A program made the position numbers and the translations under genes. 64,000 nt of DNA from Cohaesibacter intestini (lineage in GTDB: Bacteria; Pseudomonadota; Alphaproteobacteria; Rhizobiales; Cohaesibacteraceae): the NCBI RefSeq assembly GCF_003324485.1, contig NZ_QODK01000008.1, positions 62,001 through 126,000 of the forward strand. Reading direction: 5' to 3'. Below are positions 24,237 to 33,265 of this stretch, in pieces (within the stretch, counting starts at the first letter, position 1; each line of letters begins with the position of its first letter). The notes under the pieces were generated by a model, which was given only the letters and a program-made list of their open reading frames with translations, was not told the origin of the DNA and ran no database searches.

Positions 24237-25367
24237 CTAGTTTTGACATTTGTGGATGGGGTCAGACGCGGTGATCCGATCACCGCCTGTATCGAAAATG
24301 TGCAGATCGCGCAGGCCGATCGCCATGTGAACGGACGCACCGATCGACAACGCGTCCACCTGGCGCTTCAAGGCGAACAGGCGCGTGCCATCGATGTTTA
24401 ACTCGACAATCCAGTTGCCCCCGGTGGGAACCAGATCGAGAATTGTGGCCGAACAGCTGGCAAGCTCCTCAGGCACCGCCACGCCTTGGGCGAAAAGCTC
24501 AATGGTTTCAGGCCGAATGCCAACCGATCCAACCTTGGCAGGATCGAGCGGCGCATCCGCCCAGATCGCCTTGACCCAGTCATTGAGCAAGGGGTTTTTG
24601 GCGAGATCCGATGTTTCGAGAATGTTGATCGGCAGGGTGCCGACAAATTCGGCGACGAACCGGTTGGCGGGACGGTCATAAATGTCCTCAGGTGGCCCCA
24701 CCTGCTGCAATCGACCCTCATTCATCACCGCAATGGTGGTTGCCAGTGTCATGGCTTCCCACTGATCATGGGTAACGAAGATGAAGGTCGACCCCAGTTC
24801 GGTATGGATCCGTTTTAGCTCGGCGCGCATATCAAGGCGCAGCTTGGCATCAAGATTTGAAAGCGGTTCGTCCAGAAGGATCACGTCCGGACTGACAGCA
24901 ATCATTCTGGCAAGGGCGACGCGCTGCTGCTGGCCGCCCGAAACTTCCGAAGGGTATCGGTCTTTGAACTGGTAGATGCCGAGTGTTTTCAGAACCTTCT
25001 CGATGATTGTCTCGCGTTCTGCAGCTGCGACCTTCTTGATCTTCAGGCCGAACTCGATATTTTCCTTGATCGACATGTGTGGCCAGAGGGCATAATTCTG
25101 GAAGACCATGCCCAGATTGCGCTTTTCAGCTGGGACAAATATGCCATCCTCGGTCGCATCAACCACCCGATTGCCAATCTGGATCTGACCTGATGTCAGA
25201 TTTTCAAGACCGGCGATCATCCGCAAAGTCGTCGATTTGCCGCAACCCGAAGGACCAAGAAGACAGAGAAATTCGGACTCGGGAATGTCCAGGTTCAAGT
25301 CTGCCACGGCCAAGGGGCCGCCCTTGCTGTAGGCCTTGTTGGCATGTTGAATGTTGATGTTGGTCAT
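24237..25367 (-). CDS. ABC transporter ATP-binding protein (FbpC/PotA-type)
   Basis: This 376-residue ATPase has Walker A GPSGCGKST, Q-loop NYALWPHMS, signature VSGGQQQRVALAR and Walker B VILLDEPLSNLD, followed by a C-terminal TOBE-like regulatory domain (about 245-370). It should power the adjacent fused permease. GGAGGATAATCAC precedes the ATG at 25367; an ATG seven codons earlier overlaps the permease gene. It sits 4 bases after the permease stop and 10 bases before the binding-protein start. Confidence 0.92.
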   Translation of the reverse strand: MTNINIQHANKAYSKGGPLAVADLNLDIPESEFLCLLGPSGCGKSTTLRMIAGLENLTSGQIQIGNRVVDATEDGIFVPAEKRNLGMVFQNYALWPHMSIKENIEFGLKIKKVAAAERETIIEKVLKTLGIYQFKDRYPSEVSGGQQQRVALARMIAVSPDVILLDEPLSNLDAKLRLDMRAELKRIHTELGSTFIFVTHDQWEAMTLATTIAVMNEGRLQQVGPPEDIYDRPANRFVAEFVGTLPINILETSDLAKNPLLNDWVKAIWADAPLDPAKVGSVGIRPETIELFAQGVAVPEELASCSATILDLVPTGGNWIVELNIDGTRLFALKRQVDALSIGASVHMAIGLRDLHIFDTGGDRITASDPIHKCQN

Positions 25368-25371
25368 GTGA

Positions 25372-27207
25372 TTATCCTCCAATGCCACTGGCTAAATTGC
25401 TCTTGCCGACCTTCTGGCCGATCCATGTGCCGACAAAGGCAACGATGCAGATCATGATCGAGACGGCATTGGCTGCTTGGGTGTAGCCGAAATCGACAAG
25501 GCGCACGGCGTAGGTTGTGAGAAGGTCTGTGCCGGGAACGGCCAGCAGGATCACCAGACTGAGCCCTTTGATGCCCGAGATGAAGGGCAACAGAATGCCG
25601 GAAACCAGAGCCCCGCGATGGATCGGCAAGACGATGGAGATCGCACGGCGCCACCAGCCTGCCCCGGTGATGCGAGCGGCTTCTTCCGGGTCCTTGCCCA
25701 TCTGCATCATCGCCGCGATGCCGGCCCGTGAGGCAAAAGGCATCTGGCTGGCCAAAAGGGCAACCACGAGAATGTATCCGGTGCCATAGAAGGACGGGAT
25801 CGGACCACGCGGGACTGCGAACATGGAGAGATAGGCCGCTGCAAAGGCGATGCCGGGCACAAGATAAGGCAGGAAGGTCACCTGCTTGAGAAAGGCACCC
25901 AGAATGCGAAGGGGCGAGCGCGCCACGATGTAGCCCACCAGCAACCCGAGCAGGCCCGCCCCAATCGATGCAAGGCCAACCATCCATACGGTGTTCCAGG
26001 CCGCCATCCAGAAGTCAGGCGTGATAAGGATTCCCTGCGGCAAGGCCGTGGTCAGCAGATCCTTGCCAATCCAGAAATCGAGCGTGAAATTCTCCCGCGT
26101 GAAGACACCCGGCATGCGCATGATCGTTGTCAGGAACAAAGCCACCATCGGAACGACTGCGCCGATGAAGACAAAGCTGCTTGCAAAGCCGAAAGCGGGC
26201 CATTTCCATTTGCCCAGTTCGGTGGTGCGATGCAGGGACCCCTTCGAGCCAATCGTGACGAAGCGCTGGGCAGCCTTGAGCAGCTTCATGTCGATCAACA
26301 CCGAAGTAGCCCCCAGAATGACGATTGCGCCAGCAATGATGGCCGACATGCCGCTTTGGCCGGTCGATATGGTGCGCAGCAGAGAGGTTGCCAGCAAATC
26401 GAGTTTGACCGGTGCGCCGATAATGTAGGTGACACCCACATCCCCTAGACATTTGGCAAAGACCAGAGTGGAGGCCGATATGATCGAGGGTCGCAACAAG
26501 GGGAAAATGATCTTCCGGGCCACAACCAGCGGGCTGGCACCGAGGGTGCGGGCCGATTCTTCCATCTGGCTATCGAACTGGCGCAGCGCATTGCCCACCA
26601 GAAGGATGACAAAGGGGACATAGTGAAGCGACAGAATGACCGCAATGGGAAGGAAGCCATAGGCCAGCCAGTTGGGCGGTGTGAAGCCCAGGCTTTCAAA
26701 CCAGCCCGGCAGGCCCCCCATGGTCCGGTTCTTGAAGATCGTCATCCATGCAAGGGCGAAGGTCCAGGACGGCACCATATAGGGCACGATCAGTGCGGTC
26801 GAAAACCAGCGCCGCCCCAACAGATCTGTGCGGCTGACCAGCCAGCCCAGCAAGCCACCAACCAGCAGGGTGGCACAAATCACGATCAGCGAAATCAGGG
26901 CCGTGTTGCCGAGGGGAATCCAGAAGATATATTGAGCAATTCGAGAGAAAAGCGCCCGCTCGATATAGTAGGTTGTCAACGCGCCTTCGGGCAGACCGGT
27001 TCGTATCTGATCGGCGAAGTCAACGGTGACAGCATCCCACAGCATGAGCAGAACAGGCGCCAGAATGAAATAGGCGGCGATGATGGCAAGAAGCAGTCCG
27101 AGCATTGCCGTCGGGTCGCCTGCCCAATTGCGTGAATGGTACCAAAGGCGCTTGGCTTTTCTCGCAAACCTCCCGGGTTTTGCAGTAGTCGCGTTGATTG
27201 CTGACAC
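25372..27207 (-). CDS. ABC transporter permease, duplicated FbpB-type
   Basis: This 611-residue membrane protein contains two tandem permease domains, each with an EAA loop (EESARTLGASPLVVARKIIFPLLRP at about 220-245; EEAARITGAGWWRRAISIVLPIHRG at about 510-535) and about twelve membrane segments in total. Such fused permeases are normal for Fe3+, putrescine-like and phosphonate-type importers of this class, so one polypeptide forms the whole channel. It is the first gene of the three-gene importer operon, 85 bases downstream of the PhnD-like gene. Confidence 0.9.
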   Translation of the reverse strand: MSAINATTAKPGRFARKAKRLWYHSRNWAGDPTAMLGLLLAIIAAYFILAPVLLMLWDAVTVDFADQIRTGLPEGALTTYYIERALFSRIAQYIFWIPLGNTALISLIVICATLLVGGLLGWLVSRTDLLGRRWFSTALIVPYMVPSWTFALAWMTIFKNRTMGGLPGWFESLGFTPPNWLAYGFLPIAVILSLHYVPFVILLVGNALRQFDSQMEESARTLGASPLVVARKIIFPLLRPSIISASTLVFAKCLGDVGVTYIIGAPVKLDLLATSLLRTISTGQSGMSAIIAGAIVILGATSVLIDMKLLKAAQRFVTIGSKGSLHRTTELGKWKWPAFGFASSFVFIGAVVPMVALFLTTIMRMPGVFTRENFTLDFWIGKDLLTTALPQGILITPDFWMAAWNTVWMVGLASIGAGLLGLLVGYIVARSPLRILGAFLKQVTFLPYLVPGIAFAAAYLSMFAVPRGPIPSFYGTGYILVVALLASQMPFASRAGIAAMMQMGKDPEEAARITGAGWWRRAISIVLPIHRGALVSGILLPFISGIKGLSLVILLAVPGTDLLTTYAVRLVDFGYTQAANAVSIMICIVAFVGTWIGQKVGKSNLASGIGG

Positions 27208-27292
27208 GGTATTTTCCTCAAAAAGAGTGAGCGGTAGCGTTCAGCGCTGGTAAGGCGCTGTTGAATTCGGCTGTGCGGGACGAAAAGAGGGG

Positions 27293-28261
27293 CTAGTCCG
27301 GTTTGAGCCTGGTCATCGAGACAATGGTTCGAACGGCTTCCCAATCTGTCTGGTAGTGAACCGGTATGAACCTGTTATCCCCCTGAAATGCTTTCGACAT
27401 TTGCTGCGGGAAGGTGAAGTTGAAAAAGCAGCTCTTCAGCTTTTCGGCCAGACCGGGTTTCAAATCATGGGCCAGAGCAAACGAGGAGGTCGGGAAGAGG
27501 GGACTTTTGTAGAGAATGCGAAAATCATCTTTGTTGATGCGTCCCCGTTCTGCCATCCGAACAAAGACATCGGAGGCAACGGCCGCCATTTCATAATCCC
27601 CACCAAGAACGCCAAGGATTGATTGTGCATGCCCGCCTGACATGATCGGGTGGTAATCCTTGCCCGGCTCCAGACCATGCTGAGCGAAATAGAATTTGGC
27701 CGCATGATTGCCGGAGTTCGAGCGCTTCGTTGTGTGGGCAATGCGCATGCCGGCCAGATCCTTGAGGGAATGGAACGGGCTGTCGGCCCTGACGATGGCA
27801 ATCAGGTGATAGCCGCGCATGCCCTCGGCCGTGCCCTTGGCGGCAAAGGGATGGGCCCCCGCCATGTTCACAGCCGCCACCGTTGCCCCGGTGGCAAAGC
27901 CCGCAAAGTGCAATCGACCATTGGCAAAGGCGCGCACCTGAGCGATTTCCGATTGCACTGGATAATAGACGATTTGGCGACCGACGCATTTGGCAAGATG
28001 ACGGGTAAAGGGTTTGAACAAGTCGGCATAGATGGCCGCATCTTCAATCGGGGTGTAGGCCCATACAAGGGTTTTGGGGTCCTTGAGGGCATTGGGGTCT
28101 GTTGGCATGTCGGCCAATAGGTCACAGTTGGCATCTGTGAAATTTGGCGCTAAATCTGCCTTGATGGTGCACGGCTCTTGCGCTGCCACGGGACCCACCC
28201 CGCCAAGCATCGCACAGGCAACCAAAACCAGACCGCACCAGATTTTGCGCAGGACTTCCAC
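27293..28261 (-). CDS. PhnD-like phosphate/phosphonate-type periplasmic binding protein
   Basis: This 322-residue protein has a signal peptide (VEVLRKIWCGLVLVACAM...VAAQE). Its PhnD-family body has LVWAYTPIEDAAIYADLFKPFTRHL near the N-terminus and VRADSPFHSLKDLAGMRIAHT...GNHAAKFYFAQHG, the typical hinge region. Start choice: GTG at 28261 with GGAGGAG 7 bases upstream. That leader contains a tandem repeat of GGAGGAGATTGG. It is divergent from a response-regulator gene and upstream of the ABC importer, so it is either a second receptor or the signal-input partner of the sensor kinase. Confidence 0.83.
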   Translation of the reverse strand: MEVLRKIWCGLVLVACAMLGGVGPVAAQEPCTIKADLAPNFTDANCDLLADMPTDPNALKDPKTLVWAYTPIEDAAIYADLFKPFTRHLAKCVGRQIVYYPVQSEIAQVRAFANGRLHFAGFATGATVAAVNMAGAHPFAAKGTAEGMRGYHLIAIVRADSPFHSLKDLAGMRIAHTTKRSNSGNHAAKFYFAQHGLEPGKDYHPIMSGGHAQSILGVLGGDYEMAAVASDVFVRMAERGRINKDDFRILYKSPLFPTSSFALAHDLKPGLAEKLKSCFFNFTFPQQMSKAFQGDNRFIPVHYQTDWEAVRTIVSMTRLKPD

Positions 28262-28366
28262 TCCCAATCTCCTCCCCAATCTCCTCCAAGATTGCCAATT
28301 GCATGGCCTTATGGAAATCACTATGCAACACAGTAGCTGTCAAAGTCCTGTCAGAAGGAGAATATG

Positions 28367-29041
28367 ATGAAAGTCCTGGTCGTAGAGGATGCCGAGGATG
28401 TGGCCTTCGCCATTTGTGAAAGGCTCAAAACGCGCGGAAATCGGCCAGAACACTGCGCGCGCGGCGACGAAGCCATCGACATGATCAAGCTTGGGGACTA
28501 TGACGCGGTCATTCTGGATGTCAACTTGCCCGGAGCCAATGGATTCGAAATTCTCGCCTCTCTGAGGGCAGAAAATATTGATACGCCGATCGTCGTTTTG
28601 ACCGCACGGGATCACATTGGTGACAAGGTCAACATGCTCGATCTGGGGGCCGATGATTATATGGTCAAGCCCTTTGCGCTGGAGGAGCTGGAGGCCAGAT
28701 TGCGGGCCATTGCCCGGCGCAATGAAGGGCGTGCCAGCCCGGCCCTTGCCGTTGGCGATCTGAAACTGGACCAATCGGCACGCTCGATTTCATGCGATGG
28801 ACAGCCGCTGGATCTGGGGTCGCGCGAGGTTCAGCTGCTGGAATATCTGATGCAGAAGCCCGATCAGACGGTTTCCAAGGAACAACTGGTTGCCAAACTG
28901 TTCGGTTATGACGAAACTGGCTCACCCAATGCCGTCGAACTTCTCGTTTCGCGCTTAAGAAAGAAGCTGGAAAAATCGACCGTGAAAATTGTCACGCAAC
29001 GTGGGGTCGGATATCAGTTGCAGACCTCGGACATGAAGTGA
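28367..29041 (+). CDS. OmpR-family response regulator (TctD-like)
   Basis: This 224-residue protein has a receiver domain with the phosphoacceptor Asp in AVILDVNLPG, the Lys in DYMVKPFALEEL, and a C-terminal winged helix (LGSREVQLLEYLMQKPDQTVSKEQLVAKLFGYD...SRLRKKL). GGAG lies 6 bases before the ATG at 28367; another ATG one codon earlier is less well spaced. The stop overlaps the kinase start (GTGA). It probably controls the divergent PhnD-like gene and the ABC importer. Confidence 0.92.
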   Translation: MKVLVVEDAEDVAFAICERLKTRGNRPEHCARGDEAIDMIKLGDYDAVILDVNLPGANGFEILASLRAENIDTPIVVLTARDHIGDKVNMLDLGADDYMVKPFALEELEARLRAIARRNEGRASPALAVGDLKLDQSARSISCDGQPLDLGSREVQLLEYLMQKPDQTVSKEQLVAKLFGYDETGSPNAVELLVSRLRKKLEKSTVKIVTQRGVGYQLQTSDMK

Positions 29042-30447
29042 TTTCAGTGCGATACTCGATCCAGAAACGCCTGCTCAAAAGCGCGATGCTTGTCCTGATC
29101 GCCGTCGGCGTGATCTCTGGATTCATCGTCCTTCAGCTCTCAAACACGGCGTCCGACGAGGCGCACGACAAGGTGCTGGGCGCGGCGGCTCTGACCATCG
29201 CGGAGACCATCAGTTTTGGCGAGTCCGGTGTAACCGTTGACCTGCCCTATGCCGCCTTTGCGATTTTGGGTACGTCTGGAAAGAACCGGATTTTCTATCG
29301 GGTGGTCGCGCCCGATGGTACCACAGTGACAGGAACTCCGGTTCTGGGCATTGACCAGCCAGCCTTGAGCGTCAATGAAAGCCGCTTCTTCGACAGCCAG
29401 TATCGGGGCGAGAATATTCGTGTTGTGCAAGTTGCCCATTTCTTTCAGGGCAGGCGGGGGGGCGGTTGGTTCAATGTGTTTGTTGGCGAAACCCGTGAAG
29501 CCCGCAATCAACTGGCCACGCGACTGGCGTCCTTCGCATTGCTTCCCGCCATTCTGGCGACCATTCTGGGCTTGGTTCTGATCAGTTTGGCCATTCGCAG
29601 TTCCTTTTCTCCCCTGCGTGCCATTGAAACCTCCATTCGTCACCGCAATCCCACCGATATGTCGGCGATTGATGTCGACGTGCCCCTTGAGGTTGAAACG
29701 CTGGTCGGGTCGATCAATCAGTTCATGGCAAGATTGGAAGCAACGCTGGAAGGGCTGCGGCAAGTCACCGCGGATGCCGCCCATCAATTAAGAACACCTT
29801 TGGCTGCTGTCAGAGCGCTTTCAGAACTGGCGCTGGATCAGGATTTGCCTCCAACCATGCGCAATTACATGTCGCGTATCAACAAGAACGCCGTTTCTGC
29901 AACGCAGTTGGCAAGCCAGTTGATGACGGAGGCCCAGTTGCTCCATTCCCTCGAGACGGAGCGGTTCAAGCAGATCAATCTGACGCGTTTGACTCGCAAG
30001 GTAGCCGAGGCAACCATTGCCGAAATGCGGTTTCAGGCGGCGCTTCCAAACATCGTCTATCCGCAGGAAAATGACCCGGCCTGTCTTGTTGAAGGCAACG
30101 AGGCCGCAATGGGCGAACTCATCAAGAATCTTCTGGTCAACGCCATCCTGCATGGCGCAGGGCCGATCGATTTGTGCGTTTGGCAAGATGGTTCCCATGT
30201 GCGGCTGGCAGTGAAGGATCGGGGGCCGGGTATCCCGGAAACAATCAGGGAAACTTTGTTCGAGCGCTTTGTGAAAGATCCAGACAAACAAGCGGGCACA
30301 GGATTGGGTTTGGCGATCGTCAAACAGATCGTTACAGCGAGTGGTGGCCGCGTGTGGCATCGCAAACGGGAAAAAGGCGGTCTGGTGATCGAATTGCAGT
30401 TTCCTGCCAGTCCTCTCGGCAACAAACTTGGGAAGGGCAGAAAATGA
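29038..30447 (+). CDS. TctE-like sensor histidine kinase
   Basis: This 469-residue kinase has two membrane segments (about 14-34 and 165-188) flanking a periplasmic sensor domain of about 130 residues. HAMP-like sequence is followed by the dimerisation box ADAAHQLRTPLAAVRAL with the phospho-His at 249, the N-box GELIKNLLVNAILHG, G1 VKDRGPGIPE and G2 GTGLGLAIVK. It starts at a GTG overlapping the regulator stop, and its own stop overlaps the next ATG (ATGA). TctE-type kinases often sense organic acids or sugar phosphates through partner binding proteins. Confidence 0.92.
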   Translation: MISVRYSIQKRLLKSAMLVLIAVGVISGFIVLQLSNTASDEAHDKVLGAAALTIAETISFGESGVTVDLPYAAFAILGTSGKNRIFYRVVAPDGTTVTGTPVLGIDQPALSVNESRFFDSQYRGENIRVVQVAHFFQGRRGGGWFNVFVGETREARNQLATRLASFALLPAILATILGLVLISLAIRSSFSPLRAIETSIRHRNPTDMSAIDVDVPLEVETLVGSINQFMARLEATLEGLRQVTADAAHQLRTPLAAVRALSELALDQDLPPTMRNYMSRINKNAVSATQLASQLMTEAQLLHSLETERFKQINLTRLTRKVAEATIAEMRFQAALPNIVYPQENDPACLVEGNEAAMGELIKNLLVNAILHGAGPIDLCVWQDGSHVRLAVKDRGPGIPETIRETLFERFVKDPDKQAGTGLGLAIVKQIVTASGGRVWHRKREKGGLVIELQFPASPLGNKLGKGRK

Positions 30448-31430
30448 CACGCACCTTGATGGCCTTCATGTTCAGTTTCCTCGCTATTTCGCTTCCCTGC
30501 AATGCGGAGCAACTGATCGGCGAGGTGCGTCTGGCTGGCACAATATCCCAGACGCGGATGCAGCCGGCCATTCAGGCCATGCAAGCCCATCCCGAAATGA
30601 ATGGATTGCTTTATCAGCAAATGCGGGCCGGTGAAATCATCTCGAACTTCGCCAGCATGGGAAGCGCAAGCCAACCAATCGATCTGGCAGTGCTGCCGAC
30701 GCCCGATTCCGGTGTATTTCTTGCCAATGAAGGGCATTTGAGGGAACTGCCAACCGGGCTCAATGCTGATCCGGGCGCACATTGGCGCAGCGAAGTGATC
30801 ACGCTCTTCTTTGATCCGTCCGTTATCGTCATGCGCAAGGGTCTTGCCTCTCCATCGGACCAACCGCAAGACCGCATGGAACTGGTTCGGTTTCTGGAAA
30901 AACACGCCAAGAGGCTCGAGGAACGGGTTGGCCTTGTCAATATCGGTCTCGACAGGCAGAGCTATGCCTATGCTGCACAGGACCAATTGAGATCGCCGAT
31001 TTTCTGGCAGCTGGTACAAGCTTTCGGGCGACTGAATGCCCGGATCTACGGATCCAACGCCGAGCTTGTTCTGGCCATCGGAGAGGGAGAGATCGATCTG
31101 GCCTACAATGTGCCTCTGTCCGAGGTCGCATTTGCCAATCAGGATGATCTGGTCGTCCTGTTGCCCAAAGACTATATCATTTCGCTGCCATGGGTGATTG
31201 TGGCGCCATCGAAGACGGACAATCCGCTGTTGCTGAACGTCCTGTCCGATTTGCAGTCGCAGGTCTCGCAGAAACGGTTTCCCAATAAGCGCTTTTGGCA
31301 GTTTTTTGAAGATGACAAGATCCCGCAAACCCAGAAGGTCAAGATTGGACCGGAACTGCTGGTTTTCCTTGATCCGCTCAAGAAAAACCGGATCCTCGAT
31401 ACCTGGTTCCAGATGGTCACCAACCAATAA
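30444..31430 (+). CDS. Periplasmic binding protein linked to the two-component system
   Basis: This 328-residue protein has a signal peptide (MTRTLMAFMFSFLAISLPCNAEQ) and an AfuA/FbpA-like type II periplasmic-binding fold (LAVLPTPDSGVF...VITLFFDPSVIV...IGEGEIDLAYNVPLSEV). It overlaps the kinase gene by four bases, so the three proteins are made together. It could deliver ligand information to the kinase sensor domain rather than feed a permease. No membrane or ATPase gene follows. GGAAGGG precedes the ATG. Confidence 0.82.
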   Translation: MTRTLMAFMFSFLAISLPCNAEQLIGEVRLAGTISQTRMQPAIQAMQAHPEMNGLLYQQMRAGEIISNFASMGSASQPIDLAVLPTPDSGVFLANEGHLRELPTGLNADPGAHWRSEVITLFFDPSVIVMRKGLASPSDQPQDRMELVRFLEKHAKRLEERVGLVNIGLDRQSYAYAAQDQLRSPIFWQLVQAFGRLNARIYGSNAELVLAIGEGEIDLAYNVPLSEVAFANQDDLVVLLPKDYIISLPWVIVAPSKTDNPLLLNVLSDLQSQVSQKRFPNKRFWQFFEDDKIPQTQKVKIGPELLVFLDPLKKNRILDTWFQMVTNQ

Positions 31431-31498
31431 GCAGGACGCTTGCTGGCTGTTTATGAGGGCGTCGTGGGGAGAGCAAGAAAAACAGCGACCTGTCGTGA

Positions 31499-32269
31499 TC
31501 AGTGCGATCTGACGTCAATGTCCAAGGTCGCAAACAACTCTCTCTGTTCCGCGGTGATGCCGGAATCGGTCGCCAGAATATCGATCTGGTCAATTGTTGC
31601 GAAGGAGGCAGTTCTGACCTTGCCGATCTTCGTTGAATCCATGACCAGAATGTTGGACTCCGCGCGGGACATGGCCATCTGCTTTATTCTGACTTCAAAG
31701 AAGTTGGAGCAGGTCAACCCGTTCTGAAAATGCAGGCCGCCAGCAGAGATAAACGCCTTGTTGATCCCCATCTTTGCGAGCAGCTCAATCGACTCGTCAC
31801 TGGCAAAGGACGCCGAAGCGGGATGATACTCCCCCCCCAGCAAAATGATTTTCGCATTGGGCATTCTGCAGACGATATCGGCGATATTGATCGAGTAGCA
31901 GATGATTGTGAGCGGGAGGATCGGCGCAAGATTCTTCGCCAGATAGGGCAGGGTCGTGCCGCAATCGATGAAGATGATGTCGCCCGGTTCGATCAGGCTC
32001 GCAGCACTGGCGCAGGCTTCGCGCTTGGCTTCGACATTGGTGAAATTTTCGCGCTGAAGAAAATAGTCGCGACTGGATGGCTGATCCATGCTGCTGACGA
32101 TATAGCCGCCCAGAAACGAAAACTGGCCATCAGACCCTGCAATATCTCTACGGATTGTCATTTCCGACACATCAAGCAAGCTGGCAGCGTCCTTGAGATG
32201 CAAAGCCCGGCCATCTTCCAAGGACTTTGCGAGCTTTAGAAGACGCATCTGTTGTCGTGTTTGTGCCAT
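31499..32269 (-). CDS. DeoR-family transcriptional regulator
   Basis: This 256-residue regulator has an N-terminal helix-turn-helix (LKDAASLLDVSEMTIRRDI) and a C-terminal sugar-phosphate-sensing domain (FIDCGTTLPYLAKNL, LLGGEYHPASASF, KAFISAGGLHFQNGLTCSNF). It is divergent from deoC, so it probably represses the deoxyribose/ribose-type operon and responds to a pentose phosphate. The 234-base region between them contains a palindrome, TGTTA-N6-TAACA. Confidence 0.9.
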   Translation of the reverse strand: MAQTRQQMRLLKLAKSLEDGRALHLKDAASLLDVSEMTIRRDIAGSDGQFSFLGGYIVSSMDQPSSRDYFLQRENFTNVEAKREACASAASLIEPGDIIFIDCGTTLPYLAKNLAPILPLTIICYSINIADIVCRMPNAKIILLGGEYHPASASFASDESIELLAKMGINKAFISAGGLHFQNGLTCSNFFEVRIKQMAMSRAESNILVMDSTKIGKVRTASFATIDQIDILATDSGITAEQRELFATLDIDVRSH

Positions 32270-32414
32270 CGTTTCTATCGAGATCCACTAATACGCACTG
32301 ATTCTGCAGCAGTCCGCAGCATTAAGTCACATGGCTGTCTGCGTCAAAGTAACTTTCTTTTTGTGACTATTATAACATTTTTGACTTTACATACCGCCAT
32401 TTTTGATGTCAATC

Positions 32415-32430
32415 TGTTATTAATGTAACA
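32415..32430. promoter_or_regulatory. Candidate DeoR-family operator upstream of deoC
   Basis: TGTTA-TTAATG-TAACA is an inverted repeat in the AT-rich divergent region between the regulator and deoC (32270-32503). DeoR-family operators are often such TnTTA/TAAnA repeats. The remainder of the region is AT-rich and probably holds both promoters. Confidence 0.45.
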
Positions 32431-32503
32431 AAAAAAGTTGCATGCATCACATAGATTAACAAATAATCAAGGGATGCTGGCAGCAATATGGGAGATTCTC
32501 AGC

Positions 32504-33178
32504 ATGGCAAGCCTAGTGCCGAATCTGGAAACAGCCGATTTGGCTGGTTACATCGACCACACCATTCTGGCACCACAAGCCACGGTTCAGGATGTAGAGC
32601 GGCTGTGTCAGGAGGCCGTCGAACATGGTTTTTGTTCGATCTGCGTCAATCCGGTTCATGTGCCTTTGGTGGCCGAGAAGCTTGCTGGCAGCAAGGTGCT
32701 GACCTGTTCGGTCATCGGCTTTCCGCTCGGTGCCATTCCCACAGACCTCAAATGCGCGGAAACCCGTTGGGTCGTCTCCCAAGGCGCGCAGGAAGTGGAC
32801 ATGGTGATTGCGGTCGGCCATCTCAAATCCGGCAATGACGCTTATGTCCGGGACGATATTGCTGCGGTGAAAGAGGCCTGCGGCTCAGCGGCGCTAAAAG
32901 TCATCATCGAGACCTGTCTTCTGACAGATGACGAGAAAAAGCGCGCCTGTCAGCTGTCCAAGGAAGCGGGAGCCGACTTTGTCAAGACCTCGACCGGTTT
33001 CATGTCAGGCGGCGCCACGTTGGAGGATGTGGCGTTGATGCGTGCGACCGTTGGTCCGGATATGGGTGTGAAGGCATCGGGTGGCGTACGCACCCGGGAG
33101 GATGCCGTCAAAATGATCGAAGCTGGTGCCAATCGGCTTGGTGCAAGCTCTGGAGTTGCCATAGTTTCCGGCCAGTGA
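32504..33178 (+). CDS. deoC: Deoxyribose-phosphate aldolase
   Basis: This 224-residue class I aldolase begins its conserved core with YIDHTILAP, has the Schiff-base lysine in [10 protein letters not shown], and ends in the phosphate-binding block [28 protein letters not shown]. It splits 2-deoxyribose 5-phosphate into acetaldehyde and glyceraldehyde 3-phosphate. GGGAGA precedes the ATG at 32504; an upstream in-frame ATG has no ribosome-binding site. It heads a sugar uptake and catabolism operon that also encodes a ribokinase-family kinase. Confidence 0.93.
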   Translation: MASLVPNLETADLAGYIDHTILAPQATVQDVERLCQEAVEHGFCSICVNPVHVPLVAEKLAGSKVLTCSVIGFPLGAIPTDLKCAETRWVVSQGAQEVDMVIAVGHLKSGNDAYVRDDIAAVKEACGSAALKVIIETCLLTDDEKKRACQLSKEAGADFVKTSTGFMSGGATLEDVALMRATVGPDMGVKASGGVRTREDAVKMIEAGANRLGASSGVAIVSGQ

Positions 33179-33191
33179 TTTGGCCGGTTTT
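33168..33191 (+). terminator. Terminator-like hairpin overlapping the deoC stop codon
   Basis: CCGGCCA (33168-33174) pairs with TGGCCGG (33181-33187), with a six-base loop, and is followed by TTTT. The stop codon lies in the loop, so a terminating ribosome would disrupt the hairpin. It may attenuate transcription into the transporter genes. Confidence 0.65.
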
Positions 33192-33265
33192 CATCGCACT
33201 TTGTTGGGTGGGGTGAAGGTGAAATATCGACAAGAGTAAAAACTGACAATCCATGGGAGGATTAT

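Noticed and set aside
30057-31427. 456-codon minus-strand open frame across the kinase/binding-protein genes
   Set aside because: It is antisense to two genes with convincing motifs and crosses their junction, with no ribosome-binding site or family pattern.
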